From Dictyoglomus turgidum DSM 6724 (lineage in GTDB: Bacteria; Dictyoglomota; Dictyoglomia; Dictyoglomales; Dictyoglomaceae), in NCBI RefSeq assembly GCF_000021645.1, contig NC_011661.1, positions 218,723 through 282,722 of the forward strand: 64,000 nt of DNA, read 5' to 3'. Shown one piece after another: positions 45,583 through 54,923 of the stretch. The stretch's first letter is position 1. Every line of letters begins with the position of its first letter. A program made the translations under genes and the position numbers. Under the pieces are notes generated by a model. It searched no databases and was not told where the DNA came from. It worked only from the letters and a program-made list of their open reading frames with translations.

Positions 45583-47139
45583 ATGCCTGTAGCCCTTTAT
45601 AGAAAATGGAGACCACAAACCTTCGAAGAAGTTGTAGGACAAGAGCACATAGTAATTACCCTACAAAATAGTCTTAAATATGCCCATATTGGTCATGCAT
45701 ACCTTTTTGCAGGACCAAGAGGTACAGGAAAAACTACCGTTGCAAGAATTCTTGCAAAAGCTCTAAATTGTGCTAAAGGTCCCACTCCTACTCCCTGCCT
45801 AAAATGTGAGTCTTGTGTTGAAATTGCAGAAGGAAGAAGCATTGATGTTATTGAGATAGATGCTGCATCTAATCGTGGTATAGATGAAATAAGAGATATT
45901 AGGGAAAAAGCAAGACTTCTTCCTGTAAGAGATAGATACAAAGTTTATATTATAGATGAAGTCCATATGTTAACTAACGAAGCCTTTAATGCCCTTTTAA
46001 AAATCCTTGAAGAACCACCAGAGCATGTAATATTTATTATGGCAACTACAGAACCTCAAAAGGTACCCTTAACTATTCTATCAAGATGTCAAAGATTTGA
46101 TTTTAGAAGACTTACAAGGGATGAGATTATAAAACAGCTTGCAAAAATTGCAGAAAGCGAAGGAGCAAAAATCTCTGAAGGTGCTCTCAGGCTTATTGCC
46201 ATACAGTCTCAGGGATCTATGAGAGATGCCATAAGTCTTTTAGAGCAACTATTAGTTTACTCTGATCAAGAAATCACCGAAGACTTCGCAAGAAATCTTC
46301 TTGGGCTTCCTACCTATGAATTTACCTATAAATTTGCAAAAGCTCTGGGAGAATATAATATCCTTGAAGGATATAGCCTCCTTCAACAGGTATTTCAGAT
46401 GGGCAAAAACCCACAACAATTTGCAAGAGAACTTTTGCAACACTTTAGAAATTTACTTTTATTAAAAGCTGACGAAAGAATAGGAAATCTCCTTTCTATT
46501 ACCCAAGAAGAGTTTGAAGAACTTATGGAAGAAACAAAACTCTACACTATGCAAAGACTTCAAGACATTATTGATCAACTTCTTATCCTTGAAAACAGGC
46601 TTAGAGATCTCACTAACGCCCCATTAGTTATGGAGATGATTCTTCTGCCCTTATTCATGAAAGAGGAAACAGTAGAAGCTCAGATAATTCAAACCCCGAC
46701 TCAGCCTACTACTCCTATAAAAACTGAAGAAAAAGAAGAAAAAGAGAAGAGAGGAGAAAGTACCCCAGGAACACTAAATATAGATGAGCTTCTAGATAAA
46801 TGGCCTCAACTCCTAGCAAAGATTAAAAAGAGAAAAATTTCCTTAGAAGCCATGTTAAGAGAGGCAAGAATCATAGAGATAGATCAGGAAGGAAAGTTAG
46901 TTCTTGGACTTCCAAAAAATTTCTCCTTCCTAAAAGAAAGACTTGAAGAAAAACCCAATAGAGCATTAATCGAAGAAGAATTTAAAAAACTCTATGGTGT
47001 TCCTATACAGGTAAAGTTTATAACCGTTGAAGAAAATCCTATTTTGAAAAATCCTGAAAAAGAGGATCCCAAAAAAGAAGAGAAGAAATTGTCCACGGAC
47101 GATGTCAAAAATATGTTTAAGGGTAAACTAATAGAATAG
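45583..47139 (+). CDS. dnaX: DNA polymerase III subunit gamma/tau
   Basis: 518 residues. The N-terminus VALYRKWRPQTFEEVVGQEHI is diagnostic. Walker A is FAGPRGTGKTT, the zinc module CLKCESCVEI is complete, Walker B is VYIIDEVHML and sensor-1 lies in IFIMATTEPQKV. A Glu/Lys-rich linker at ~365-395 precedes a tau-type C-terminal domain. No obvious A-run slippage site was identified, so whether a short gamma form is made is unclear. It is the second gene of metG-dnaX-ybaB-recR and is transcribed head-on to replication if the origin is at 58.2 kb. Confidence 0.95.
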   Translation: MPVALYRKWRPQTFEEVVGQEHIVITLQNSLKYAHIGHAYLFAGPRGTGKTTVARILAKALNCAKGPTPTPCLKCESCVEIAEGRSIDVIEIDAASNRGIDEIRDIREKARLLPVRDRYKVYIIDEVHMLTNEAFNALLKILEEPPEHVIFIMATTEPQKVPLTILSRCQRFDFRRLTRDEIIKQLAKIAESEGAKISEGALRLIAIQSQGSMRDAISLLEQLLVYSDQEITEDFARNLLGLPTYEFTYKFAKALGEYNILEGYSLLQQVFQMGKNPQQFARELLQHFRNLLLLKADERIGNLLSITQEEFEELMEETKLYTMQRLQDIIDQLLILENRLRDLTNAPLVMEMILLPLFMKEETVEAQIIQTPTQPTTPIKTEEKEEKEKRGESTPGTLNIDELLDKWPQLLAKIKKRKISLEAMLREARIIEIDQEGKLVLGLPKNFSFLKERLEEKPNRALIEEEFKKLYGVPIQVKFITVEENPILKNPEKEDPKKEEKKLSTDDVKNMFKGKLIE

Positions 47140-47149
47140 GAGGGATAAT

Positions 47150-47464
47150 GTGAAAAATCCATTTGAGGCGATGAAACAACTTAAGAAGCTTCAGGAGAAA
47201 ATGGCAAAAATAGAGGAAGAATTAGAACAAACCCTCGTAGAAGGAACCGCAGGAGGAGGAGTTGTGAAGATAGTTATGACAGCCAAAGAAGAGGTAAAGG
47301 AGGTAAAAATAGATCCTGAGGTGGTAAACAAGGATGAGGTAGACATATTAGAAGATCTTATTGCAGCTGCACTAAGAGACGCCCTTACAAAGGCAAAAGA
47401 AAAGTCAGCTGAGAAGATGGGAAGTCTCACCGATGGGCTTCCCTTACCACCCGGACTCTTTTAA
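47150..47464 (+). CDS. YbaB/EbfC nucleoid-associated protein
   Basis: 104 residues from a GTG at 47150 after GGAGGG. The family pattern is clear: MKQLKKLQEKMAKIEEELEQ, then VKIVMTAKEEV, VKIDPEVV and a helix ending in the Pro/Gly-rich GLPLPPGLF. These dimeric DNA-binding proteins are nearly always encoded between dnaX and recR, as here (10-base and 3-base gaps). Confidence 0.93.
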   Translation: MKNPFEAMKQLKKLQEKMAKIEEELEQTLVEGTAGGGVVKIVMTAKEEVKEVKIDPEVVNKDEVDILEDLIAAALRDALTKAKEKSAEKMGSLTDGLPLPPGLF

Positions 47465-47467
47465 CAG

Positions 47468-48070
47468 ATGGCAGAAAAAAGTATTTTTGAGAAGCTCATT
47501 GATGAGCTAACAAAACTTCCTGGAATTGGGCCCAAATTAGCCCAAAGAATTGCTTTTTACCTCTTGAAACAACCACAGGAAAGTGTGGAAGTTCTTGCAA
47601 ACACCATCTTAAAGGTCAAAAAAGAGATTAAATATTGTTCTATTTGCTTTAACCTTACTGAAAAAGATCCCTGTGAAATCTGTACGAACCCTGAAAGGGA
47701 TAAATCCATAATTTGTGTAGTTGCAGAGCCAAAAGATCTTTGGGCAATAGAAAAAACCTCTAAGTTTCATGGAGTTTACCATGTCCTCGGAGGATTAATT
47801 TCTCCTTTAGATGGAGTATTTCCAGAGGATCTTAGAATAAAAGAGCTTATGGAAAGGGTTAAAAAAGGAAATATAAAAGAAGTTATTCTTGCCACCGACT
47901 CTACTCCAGAAGGAGAAGCAACTGCTATGTATATTGCAAGACTTCTTATGGAATATCCAGTAAAAGTTACCCGTCTTGCCCATGGACTTCCTGCAGGTAC
48001 AGAACTTGATTTTGCCGATGAAATGACCCTTATTCATGCCTTAGAAGGAAGAAAGGAGTTAATATTATAA
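47468..48070 (+). CDS. recR: Recombination mediator protein RecR
   Basis: 200 residues, normal length. A helix-hairpin-helix (LTKLPGIGPKLAQRIAFYLL), a four-Cys zinc finger (CSICFNLTEKDPCEIC) and a Toprim domain (ICVVAEPKDLWAIE, ATDSTPEGEATAMYI) occur in the standard order, with the conserved GTELDFADEMTL Walker-B-like end. It works with RecF/RecO in loading RecA onto gaps. Confidence 0.95.
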   Translation: MAEKSIFEKLIDELTKLPGIGPKLAQRIAFYLLKQPQESVEVLANTILKVKKEIKYCSICFNLTEKDPCEICTNPERDKSIICVVAEPKDLWAIEKTSKFHGVYHVLGGLISPLDGVFPEDLRIKELMERVKKGNIKEVILATDSTPEGEATAMYIARLLMEYPVKVTRLAHGLPAGTELDFADEMTLIHALEGRKELIL

Positions 48071-48095
48071 TAAATATAAAGAAGGAGGTTATAGT

Positions 48096-48668
48096 ATGAA
48101 AGATATGCTGGAAATTCGCTGGCATGCAAGGGCAGGGCAAGGAGCAAAGACTGCTTCTTATCTCCTTGCTGAAACAGCCATGGAGGCTGGAAAGTATATT
48201 CAAGCCTTTCCGGAATATGGCCCAGAAAGAACAGGAGCACCTATGAAAGCATATACCAGGATCAGCGACAAACCTATAAGGATCCACAGCCAAATATATA
48301 ATCCCGATGTTGTAGTAGTACTTGACAAAACTCTCATCGGTAAAGTGAATATTTTAGAAGGACTTCCATCGGATGGAATACTCATAGTAAACACTACCCA
48401 ATCTCCAAAAGAGATAAGAGAACAGCTTGGAATCTCGGACAGAAAAATCTATACTGTGGATGCCACCGGAATAGCTCTTGAAACCATTGGAAGACCTATC
48501 CCAAATACTCCCATGCTGGGAGCCTTGATTCGTGTAGTCCCAATAATAAGTTTAGATGAGGTACTTAACCAGTTTAGAAAGAAATTTGAAGGAAGGTTTA
48601 GACCCGAAGTTGTGGAGGGTAACCTTCAAGCTATAAAAAGAGCTTACGAGGAGGTAAAGGGAGAATGA
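48096..48668 (+). CDS. porC: 2-oxoacid:ferredoxin oxidoreductase, gamma subunit
   Basis: 190 residues. WHARAGQGAKTASYLLAETAM is the gamma-subunit hallmark (G-x-G-Q-G). FPEYGPERTGAPMKAYTRIS is the second conserved motif. AAGGAGG precedes the ATG. Subunit order gamma-delta-alpha-beta is that of four-subunit pyruvate (or 2-oxoisovalerate) ferredoxin oxidoreductases in Thermotoga and archaea. The operon makes acetyl-CoA, CO2 and reduced ferredoxin from the 2-oxoacid and CoA. Confidence 0.92.
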   Translation: MKDMLEIRWHARAGQGAKTASYLLAETAMEAGKYIQAFPEYGPERTGAPMKAYTRISDKPIRIHSQIYNPDVVVVLDKTLIGKVNILEGLPSDGILIVNTTQSPKEIREQLGISDRKIYTVDATGIALETIGRPIPNTPMLGALIRVVPIISLDEVLNQFRKKFEGRFRPEVVEGNLQAIKRAYEEVKGE

Positions 48669-48943
48669 AATTACCAGGATGGAAAGAATTAGTAAATATA
48701 GGTCCTATTTTACCTGCACAGACTTCTAAAGAGTATAAGACGGGGGACTGGAGAACCTTTAGGCCTGAAATTGACTATAACAAATGTACTACTTGTATGT
48801 TTTGCTGGCTCTTCTGTCCTGATTCTGCAGTAAAATTTGATGGTCAAAAGGTTTATATTGACTATGATTACTGCAAAGGTTGTGGTGTTTGCGCAGCAGA
48901 ATGTCCTGTCAAAGCAATAACCATGAAAGAAGAAGAAAAATAA
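48665..48943 (+). CDS. porD: 2-oxoacid:ferredoxin oxidoreductase, delta subunit (2x[4Fe-4S])
   Basis: 92 residues with two ferredoxin cluster motifs: CTTCMFCWLFCP and CKGCGVCAAECP, both C-x2-C-x2-C-x3-C-P. It passes electrons from the catalytic beta/alpha subunits to ferredoxin. It overlaps porC by 4 bases. Confidence 0.93.
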   Translation: MKLPGWKELVNIGPILPAQTSKEYKTGDWRTFRPEIDYNKCTTCMFCWLFCPDSAVKFDGQKVYIDYDYCKGCGVCAAECPVKAITMKEEEK

Positions 48944-48958
48944 AGGAGGGAAGAAAAA

Positions 48959-50146
48959 ATGAAGACTCAAGTCAAAAGAATCGCTATTGAGGGTAATGAG
49001 GCAGCAGCCTTAGCTTTTAAGCAGGTAAATCCTGATGTGGTTGCTGCCTATCCTATAACCCCTTCCACCGAGGTGGTACAAAAATTCTCTGAATATGTGG
49101 CAAACGGAGAAGTAGATACCGAATTTGTGCCTGTAGAAAGTGAGCACAGTGCCATGAGTGCATGTATTGGTGCCGCTGCTGCAGGTGCAAGGGTAATGAC
49201 TTCTACTGCATCCCAAGGACTTGCTCTCATGTGGGAGATGCTTTACATTGCATCTGCTTTAAGACTTCCCATTGTAATGACTGTGGCAAACAGAGCCCTC
49301 TCTGCCCCAATAAATATCCATGGAGATCATAGTGATGCTATGGGAGCAAGAGATTCTGGTTGGATACAAATTTTCTCTGAGAACGTGCAAGAAATATATG
49401 ACAATATCTTTCAAGCAGTTAAGATTGCAGAACATCCCGACGTAAGACTCCCTGTAATGGTAGGGTATGATGGTTTTATTACTAGCCACTCCGAAGAGAT
49501 GATAGAAGTTCTTGACGATGAAGTAGTAAGAAACTTTATAGGAAAATATAAGCCCCAATATACCTTGCTTGATGTGGATAATCCTATAGCGGTAGGTCCC
49601 CTCGCTCTAACGGACTCTTACTTTGAGTTCAAAGTAGCCCAAGCCTATGCCCTTGAAAACTCTCTTCCCATTATAAAGCATGTAGGAAAAGAATATGGGG
49701 ATATTACAGGAAGATACTATGATGTAATAGAGAAGTATAAAACCGAGGGTGCAGAATATATAATCGTGGCTATGAGCTCTACTGTAGGAACCGCAAGAGA
49801 AGTAGTAGATGCTCTAAGAGAAAAGGGACTTCCTGTGGGACTTTTGAAGATCAGAGTATTCAGACCATTCCCCACCGAGGATATTATAAATGCTCTTAAA
49901 GATGCAAAAGTAATAGGAATTCTTGACAGAAGTATGGTTCCTGGATCCTTTGGTGGTCCTCTTTACCATGAGATAACTTCTGCCTTCTACCATTATGATA
50001 AAAGACCAATTGCTCAAGCATATGTATATGGTCTTGGAGGCAGAGATATCACTACTCAACACATAGAGAAAGTCTTTGAAGAGCTCATGGATATAGGTAA
50101 GAAAGGAAAACCAAATCCTCTCACCTATATTGGAGTAAGAGAATAG
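48959..50146 (+). CDS. porA: 2-oxoacid:ferredoxin oxidoreductase, alpha subunit
   Basis: 395 residues. AYPITPSTEVVQKFSEYVANG is the pyrimidine-binding domain signature with the conserved Y-P-I-T-P-S, and VPVESEHSAMSACIGAAAAG follows with the E-x-E-H motif. The transketolase-C-like domain lies after residue 250. Pyruvate is the more likely substrate, but the subfamily cannot be proved by eye. It is preceded by AAAGGAGG. Confidence 0.9.
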   Translation: MKTQVKRIAIEGNEAAALAFKQVNPDVVAAYPITPSTEVVQKFSEYVANGEVDTEFVPVESEHSAMSACIGAAAAGARVMTSTASQGLALMWEMLYIASALRLPIVMTVANRALSAPINIHGDHSDAMGARDSGWIQIFSENVQEIYDNIFQAVKIAEHPDVRLPVMVGYDGFITSHSEEMIEVLDDEVVRNFIGKYKPQYTLLDVDNPIAVGPLALTDSYFEFKVAQAYALENSLPIIKHVGKEYGDITGRYYDVIEKYKTEGAEYIIVAMSSTVGTAREVVDALREKGLPVGLLKIRVFRPFPTEDIINALKDAKVIGILDRSMVPGSFGGPLYHEITSAFYHYDKRPIAQAYVYGLGGRDITTQHIEKVFEELMDIGKKGKPNPLTYIGVRE

Positions 50147-50158
50147 GAGGTGCTAAAA

Positions 50159-51094
50159 ATGGCAATTAACTTAAGAGAATTAGCGTTAAAAGAGGAAAGA
50201 TTAGTTAGTGGACATAGATTGTGTGCAGGATGTGGAGCAAGTATTGTTGTAAGAATGGTTCTAAACGCCATAGATGAACCAGTAGTAGTGGCCAATGCTA
50301 CAGGATGCCTTGAAGTTGCCACCACCATATTTCCTTTTAACTCTTGGAATGTGCCATGGATCCATTCTGCCTTTGAAAATGCAGCAGCAACCATAGCAGG
50401 AGTGGAAGCCGCATATAGAGCTTTAAAGAAAAAGGGAGAAATTGATAGAGAGATAAGATTTATAAGCTTTTCTGGGGATGGTGGTACCTACGATATTGGA
50501 CTTCAGGCCCTCTCAGGAGCAGTAGAAAGAGGACATAGGGCAGTCTTTATTTGCTATAACAATGAGGCATATATGAATACGGGAATTCAAAGATCAAGCG
50601 CAACTCCAAGAGGTGCCTTTACTACTACCTCTCCAGCAGGAAAGGTAGTTCCTGGAAAGCCTCAAAGGAGAAAGAATTTAACAGAAATGATGGTAGCAAA
50701 TGGAGCAAGATATGTAGCTCAAGCATCACCAAGCCACTGGAGAGATCTCATGGAAAAGGTTAGAAAAGCAGTAAATACTGATGGACCTGCCTTTCTAAAT
50801 ATATACTCTACCTGTCCAAGGGGCTGGAGAACACCCGATAACTCAGCTATAAACATTGCAAGGCTTGCAGTAGAGACCGGTGTATGGCCCCTCTACGAAG
50901 TGGAAGATGGAAAGTATAAGATAAACTATAAACCTCCAAAGGGATTTAAACCAGTAGAGGAGTTCCTAAAAGTTCAAGGAAGATTTGCTCACCTTCTTAA
51001 GCCAGAAAATACCCATATATTAGAAGAAATCAAAAAAGATATAGAAGCTGAATGGAAAAGACTTCTTAGTATGGAGGAAGCCACAAACAAATAA
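50159..51094 (+). CDS. porB: 2-oxoacid:ferredoxin oxidoreductase, beta subunit (TPP-binding)
   Basis: 311 residues from the ATG at 50159 (GGAGG at 50146-50150). The cluster-binding cysteines appear in HRLCAGCGAS and GCLEVAT. The thiamine diphosphate motif is SGDGGTYDIGLQALSGAVERG followed by YNNEAYMNTGIQRSSATP. A further Cys (YSTCPRGW) completes the usual set for this subunit. It is the last gene of the operon, and an intrinsic terminator lies 18 bases beyond its stop. Confidence 0.93.
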   Translation: MAINLRELALKEERLVSGHRLCAGCGASIVVRMVLNAIDEPVVVANATGCLEVATTIFPFNSWNVPWIHSAFENAAATIAGVEAAYRALKKKGEIDREIRFISFSGDGGTYDIGLQALSGAVERGHRAVFICYNNEAYMNTGIQRSSATPRGAFTTTSPAGKVVPGKPQRRKNLTEMMVANGARYVAQASPSHWRDLMEKVRKAVNTDGPAFLNIYSTCPRGWRTPDNSAINIARLAVETGVWPLYEVEDGKYKINYKPPKGFKPVEEFLKVQGRFAHLLKPENTHILEEIKKDIEAEWKRLLSMEEATNK

Positions 51095-51112
51095 AAGCCA
51101 TGGAATACAAAA

Positions 51113-51144
51113 GGCTCCCCCTTTATGGGGGAGCTTCTCTTTTT
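51113..51144 (+). terminator. Intrinsic terminator after the por operon, abutting the nfo start
   Basis: GCTCCCCC (51114-51121) pairs perfectly with GGGGGAGC (51127-51134) around a TTTAT loop, followed by TTCTCTTTT. The next gene's ATG is at 51148, only 3 bases beyond the T-run, so the structure occupies the whole leader of that gene. Confidence 0.85.
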
Positions 51145-51147
51145 AAA

Positions 51148-51963
51148 ATGAATAAGAATAGCTATAAACTTGGAGTTCATCTTTTTAGAGGTGGAAGATC
51201 TATACTCGAAGATATAAAGCTTCTTCGAATAAATACTGCACAGCTTTTTTCAGGAAGTCCCAGAAGCTATAGACCTACCAATGAGAAACTCCCAGTTTTT
51301 CCCTTCAACTCTGTTTTCATTCATGCTCCTTATGTGGTAAATATAGCATCTCCTGACGAAAAAGTATTCAACTTGTCTATTAAAAAAGTAATAGAGGAAT
51401 TGAAACTTGCAGAAGAACTAGAATGGGAAGGATTGATAATTCATCCTGGAAGTAGCAAAAAGATGGGAAAGGAAGTGGCAAAGAGAAATTTTTTTAAAGC
51501 TCTTGAAAAAATTCTTGAAGAAGACATAAAGGCAAAACTTATAGTAGAAAATAGTGCAGGGGAAGGAGATGGATGGGGTTCAACCTTAGAGGACTTCTAC
51601 TCCATACATGAGGAATTTCCATCGATATACTTTTGTATTGATACCTGTCATCTTTTTGCTGCAGGATATAATTTAAAAAATCCAAGGGTATGTAAAGAAA
51701 CTTTTTATTCTTTTTTCGAAAGAATCCCTGTGGAAAAGTTAGTATTAATTCATATAAATGACTCTCATTTTCCCCTTGGATCTCACAGAGACCAACACGC
51801 CCACATAGGTAAGGGGGCTATCGGGATAGGAGGATTTAAAAATCTATTAAGTATTCCTGAAATAAGAAAAATTCCTCTTATCCTTGAAACCCCCAAAGAC
51901 AGTCCTATGGCAGACCTCTATAACCTACATACCATAAGAAAGATCTTAGAAAATTCTGATTAA
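51148..51963 (+). CDS. nfo: Endonuclease IV-like AP endonuclease
   Basis: About 271 residues from the ATG at 51148; the in-frame ATG at 51100 would place the por terminator inside the coding sequence. The family's zinc-site motifs are recognisable: [72 protein letters not shown] and a final LILETPKD. The enzyme cleaves abasic sites in DNA repair with three metal ions. No ribosome-binding site is possible within the terminator T-run. Its tail overlaps the opposing esterase gene by 4 bases. Confidence 0.9.
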   Translation: MNKNSYKLGVHLFRGGRSILEDIKLLRINTAQLFSGSPRSYRPTNEKLPVFPFNSVFIHAPYVVNIASPDEKVFNLSIKKVIEELKLAEELEWEGLIIHPGSSKKMGKEVAKRNFFKALEKILEEDIKAKLIVENSAGEGDGWGSTLEDFYSIHEEFPSIYFCIDTCHLFAAGYNLKNPRVCKETFYSFFERIPVEKLVLIHINDSHFPLGSHRDQHAHIGKGAIGIGGFKNLLSIPEIRKIPLILETPKDSPMADLYNLHTIRKILENSD

Positions 51964-52946
51964 CCCTTCAAATACTTCTTTGCAAACTTCATTTTTTCGT
52001 AAGTATGGAAAGTGCCTCCGCCTTCATGTCCATTAAAAGGATAAATCTTTATTTCTTTCTCTCCTTGATAGTAATTATATGCAGCAAAAACTGTTGAAGG
52101 TGGACATATATTATCCATGAGGGCTACAGAAAATAGTGCCTTTGCTTTTGCCCTTACTGCAAAATTTACTCCATCAAAATAGGATAGAGTCTTAAAAACT
52201 CTATCTACATGATCTCTATGGGATTTTAAATATTGCACTATTTCCTGATAGGGATATCCATCGGTTATCTCTACAGCCCTTCTATAATGGCATAAAAACG
52301 GGACATCAGGCATTACAATCTTTACGTCTATTCCTATATAAGGAACAAGACCTGCAACTGCTATAGTAATACCCCCACCTTGACTTCCACCTGTTATACC
52401 AATTCTCTCCTTATCCACATCAGGAAATGCCATAATAGTTTCTACAGCTCTTACTGCATCGGTAAAAACTCTTCTATAATAATATTTCTTAGGATGAAGA
52501 ATTCCTCTGGTCATAAATCCAGAATACTGAGGATCAAAAGGTTCATCATCATAATCAGGAGTGTCCCCAGGACTCCAAGAGCTTCCTTGTCCTCTTGTAT
52601 CCATTATAAGGTGAATAAACCCCATATTTGCCCACAAAAGAAAATCATAAGCAAAACTTCTTCCTCCACCATACCCAATATATTCTACAATTCCGGGAAG
52701 TTTTCCTGACCTATTTTTAGGCACTATAAGCCATCCCTTAATTCTCTGTCCTTTATAACCCGAAAAGGTCACATCATAGGTATCCACAAGCTCAAGTCCA
52801 AAATCTACCTTCTCAAAAATAGGATCCAAAGGATATTTTCTTGACTCTTCTAAAGTTTCCTTCCAAAAGAAATCAAAATCTTCAGGCTCCTCTCTTTCAG
52901 GAAAATACTTCCAAAGTTCCAATAAAGGTAGATCAAAAAAAGCCAT
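51960..52946 (-). CDS. Acetyl xylan esterase / cephalosporin-C deacetylase, CE7 (AXE1) family
   Basis: 328 residues from the ATG at 52946, preceded by GGGAGGTG; the longer frame to 53033 has no ribosome-binding site. The start [16 protein letters not shown] and the RGQGSS and GGSQGGG motifs identify CE7. Nucleophile Ser lies in the latter, the acid in LMDNICPPS and the His in NGHEGGG. CE7 enzymes are cytoplasmic hexamers that deacetylate short xylo-oligosaccharides, complementing the secreted xylanase and esterase at 24.6-26.9 kb. No signal peptide is present. Confidence 0.93.
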   Translation of the reverse strand: MAFFDLPLLELWKYFPEREEPEDFDFFWKETLEESRKYPLDPIFEKVDFGLELVDTYDVTFSGYKGQRIKGWLIVPKNRSGKLPGIVEYIGYGGGRSFAYDFLLWANMGFIHLIMDTRGQGSSWSPGDTPDYDDEPFDPQYSGFMTRGILHPKKYYYRRVFTDAVRAVETIMAFPDVDKERIGITGGSQGGGITIAVAGLVPYIGIDVKIVMPDVPFLCHYRRAVEITDGYPYQEIVQYLKSHRDHVDRVFKTLSYFDGVNFAVRAKAKALFSVALMDNICPPSTVFAAYNYYQGEKEIKIYPFNGHEGGGTFHTYEKMKFAKKYLKG

Positions 52947-53055
52947 AATACACCTCCCATAACCGTTTTTGAATATTATACTACTTGTAATTAGCTTCAA
53001 AATTAATATAAAATGAAATAATTTCAAAATCATAGGTAAAAGGAGGAAGAATATT

Positions 53056-54180
53056 ATGTCAGAAATTAAAACCTACGAAATTGAAAAGGGGTTATACCTT
53101 TTTAAAGATCCAGAACCTTTCTTTAATTTTAATAGCTATTTATTAACTTGCTCTATGGATGATAAAGTAAGCATTAATATCTTATTTGACCCCTTACCGC
53201 TAAAGTATTTTAGAGCTTTTATTAAAACCCTTAATGAACTTGTAGGTGTTGAAAATATTGACATAATTTATACAAACCACCAAGACCCTGACTTAACTTC
53301 ATCGGTGCCTGCCCTCCTTGATTTAGCACCGAGGGCCATATATATTACATCTCAAGACACATGGAGATTAGTAAGTGGATACAACATTGATCCTAAAAAG
53401 TTTCAACCTGTAGAATTTATCCCCAACAGAAAGTTAAAACTTAATAAAGAAGGAGATATGTGTTTAGAATTCATACCTACCCCTTTCTGTCATTTTAGAG
53501 GCGCCACTGCAGTATATTATCCTAAATTAAAGGCATTGTTTTCTGGAGACCTTTTAGGAGGTGCCTCCACAAAAGACACTGAAGGTATATATGCAACCGA
53601 AGAATCTTGGCTTGGAATAAAACTATTTCACGAAGTGTATATGCCTACAAAGGAAGCCTTAAAACTTGCTGTAGACAAGATAGGACGTCTTAATCCCCTT
53701 CCTGAATTAATCCTTCCACAGCATGGAGATATAATTAAGGGTAGCCTGATAATAGAATTCTTAAGTAGATTAAATGACTTAGAGGTAGGACTTGATTATA
53801 TTCATACTAAGGAAAAAGAAGAGGAATTTTATATAAGAGTTTTCAATGATATGCTTGATTTTGCTAAAAAGAAGTATGGAGAAGAAAATGTATACAATAA
53901 ATTAAATAGAATAAGCACCCAGACTAGTAATTTCCCTGAAATAGTAAAAATAGAAAATGGAGTAATATCAGAAGTCTATATACCAGCTCCCACAGCCTTT
54001 GTCTTTGTATACGATGTTTTTTGTGAAGATTTACCCGAAAGCGAAAAGGAAGAGCTGAGATTAAAATCAATTGAAACCCTTAAAAAATACAATTTAGAGG
54101 TTCCAGAGGAACTTCTATATAAAAAATCCACATCCATCATGGATACCTTTAAAAGAGTCTTTGACATCTTTAGAAGATGA
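53056..54180 (+). CDS. ODP-type metallo-beta-lactamase-fold diiron protein (no flavodoxin domain)
   Basis: 374 residues. The beta-lactamase fold covers about residues 1-235. Its metal motif is [13 protein letters not shown], with a Gln where flavodiiron proteins have Glu, followed by [22 protein letters not shown] and LPQHGD. These correspond to the diiron ligands of flavodiiron and ODP oxygen sensors. The C-terminal part has no FMN-binding flavodoxin domain and is helical. ODP-like proteins bind or reduce O2, a plausible role in an anaerobe. Confidence 0.8.
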   Translation: MSEIKTYEIEKGLYLFKDPEPFFNFNSYLLTCSMDDKVSINILFDPLPLKYFRAFIKTLNELVGVENIDIIYTNHQDPDLTSSVPALLDLAPRAIYITSQDTWRLVSGYNIDPKKFQPVEFIPNRKLKLNKEGDMCLEFIPTPFCHFRGATAVYYPKLKALFSGDLLGGASTKDTEGIYATEESWLGIKLFHEVYMPTKEALKLAVDKIGRLNPLPELILPQHGDIIKGSLIIEFLSRLNDLEVGLDYIHTKEKEEEFYIRVFNDMLDFAKKKYGEENVYNKLNRISTQTSNFPEIVKIENGVISEVYIPAPTAFVFVYDVFCEDLPESEKEELRLKSIETLKKYNLEVPEELLYKKSTSIMDTFKRVFDIFRR

Positions 54181-54187
54181 AGATAAA

Positions 54188-54211
54188 GGGCCCTCCAAAA
54201 ACAGAGGGCCC
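54188..54211. terminator. Bidirectional hairpin between convergent genes
   Basis: GGGCCCTC (54188-54195) and GAGGGCCC (54204-54211) form a perfect 8-bp stem with an 8-base loop between the ends of two converging genes. The T-tracts on both sides are weak, so termination may be partial. Confidence 0.6.
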
Positions 54212-54218
54212 AACAAAT

Positions 54219-54920
54219 TTATGTCCTACTTAAAAATTTACTAATATCCTCAAAAGTTCCAATAATATAAAGGATGTCTCCTCTTTGAATTCTCTCAAAA
54301 GGATTAATATTTCCGATTACCTCTGAACCTCTCTGAATAGCAATTATAGAAAGATTGTAATTCTTACGAAGATCAAGTTCTTGTATAGTCTTACCAATTA
54401 TGGGCTCAGGTGGCTCAACCTCAAAAATCTTAATATTTGCAGAAAACTCCATATAATCTATTACATTAGGGACTACCAACCTTTGAGCGAGTCTTACTCC
54501 CATATCCCTCTCAGGATATACTACAAGATCTACTCCAATCCTCTCAAGAATTTTTTCATGAGGTTCACTTATAGCTCTTGAAATAACAAATTTCACTCCC
54601 AGCTCTTTTACAAGCAATGCAGTAAGCACACTTGCTTCCACATCATGAGCAATGGAAACTATAGCCACATCCACATTTTGTACCCCTGCCTCTCTTAATG
54701 CATTTATATTTGTAGAATCTAAAACCTTTGCATAAGAGACATAATCTTTAATCTCCTCCACTTTAGTCTCATCCTTATCAATGGCAATAACAGAAAAACC
54801 CATCCTTTCAAGAGTAGTTGCCACCGCTACTCCAAACCTTCCAAGCCCTATCACCGCAAAACTATTTAATTTTGTCTTATCAAGTCCTGCCCTTTTTAGC
54901 CTATAAGATAGAGATTTCAT
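54219..54920 (-). CDS. trkA: Trk potassium uptake regulatory protein TrkA
   Basis: 233 residues: RCK-N domain with the dinucleotide-binding motif VIGLGRFGVAVATTLERMG and the acidic end of strand 2 (IAIDKDE). A RCK-C domain (IKIFEVEPPEPIIGKTIQEL) ends the protein. One RCK pair, as in KtrA/short TrkA. It gates the TrkH channel encoded 3 bases upstream, probably in response to NAD(H)/ATP. Confidence 0.92.
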   Translation of the reverse strand: MKSLSYRLKRAGLDKTKLNSFAVIGLGRFGVAVATTLERMGFSVIAIDKDETKVEEIKDYVSYAKVLDSTNINALREAGVQNVDVAIVSIAHDVEASVLTALLVKELGVKFVISRAISEPHEKILERIGVDLVVYPERDMGVRLAQRLVVPNVIDYMEFSANIKIFEVEPPEPIIGKTIQELDLRKNYNLSIIAIQRGSEVIGNINPFERIQRGDILYIIGTFEDISKFLSRT

Positions 54921-54923
54921 AAA

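Noticed and set aside
46730-46760. Programmed frameshift in dnaX to make gamma
   Set aside because: The Glu/Lys-rich stretch has no long uninterrupted A-run or classical slippery heptamer with a following stem that could be confirmed by eye.
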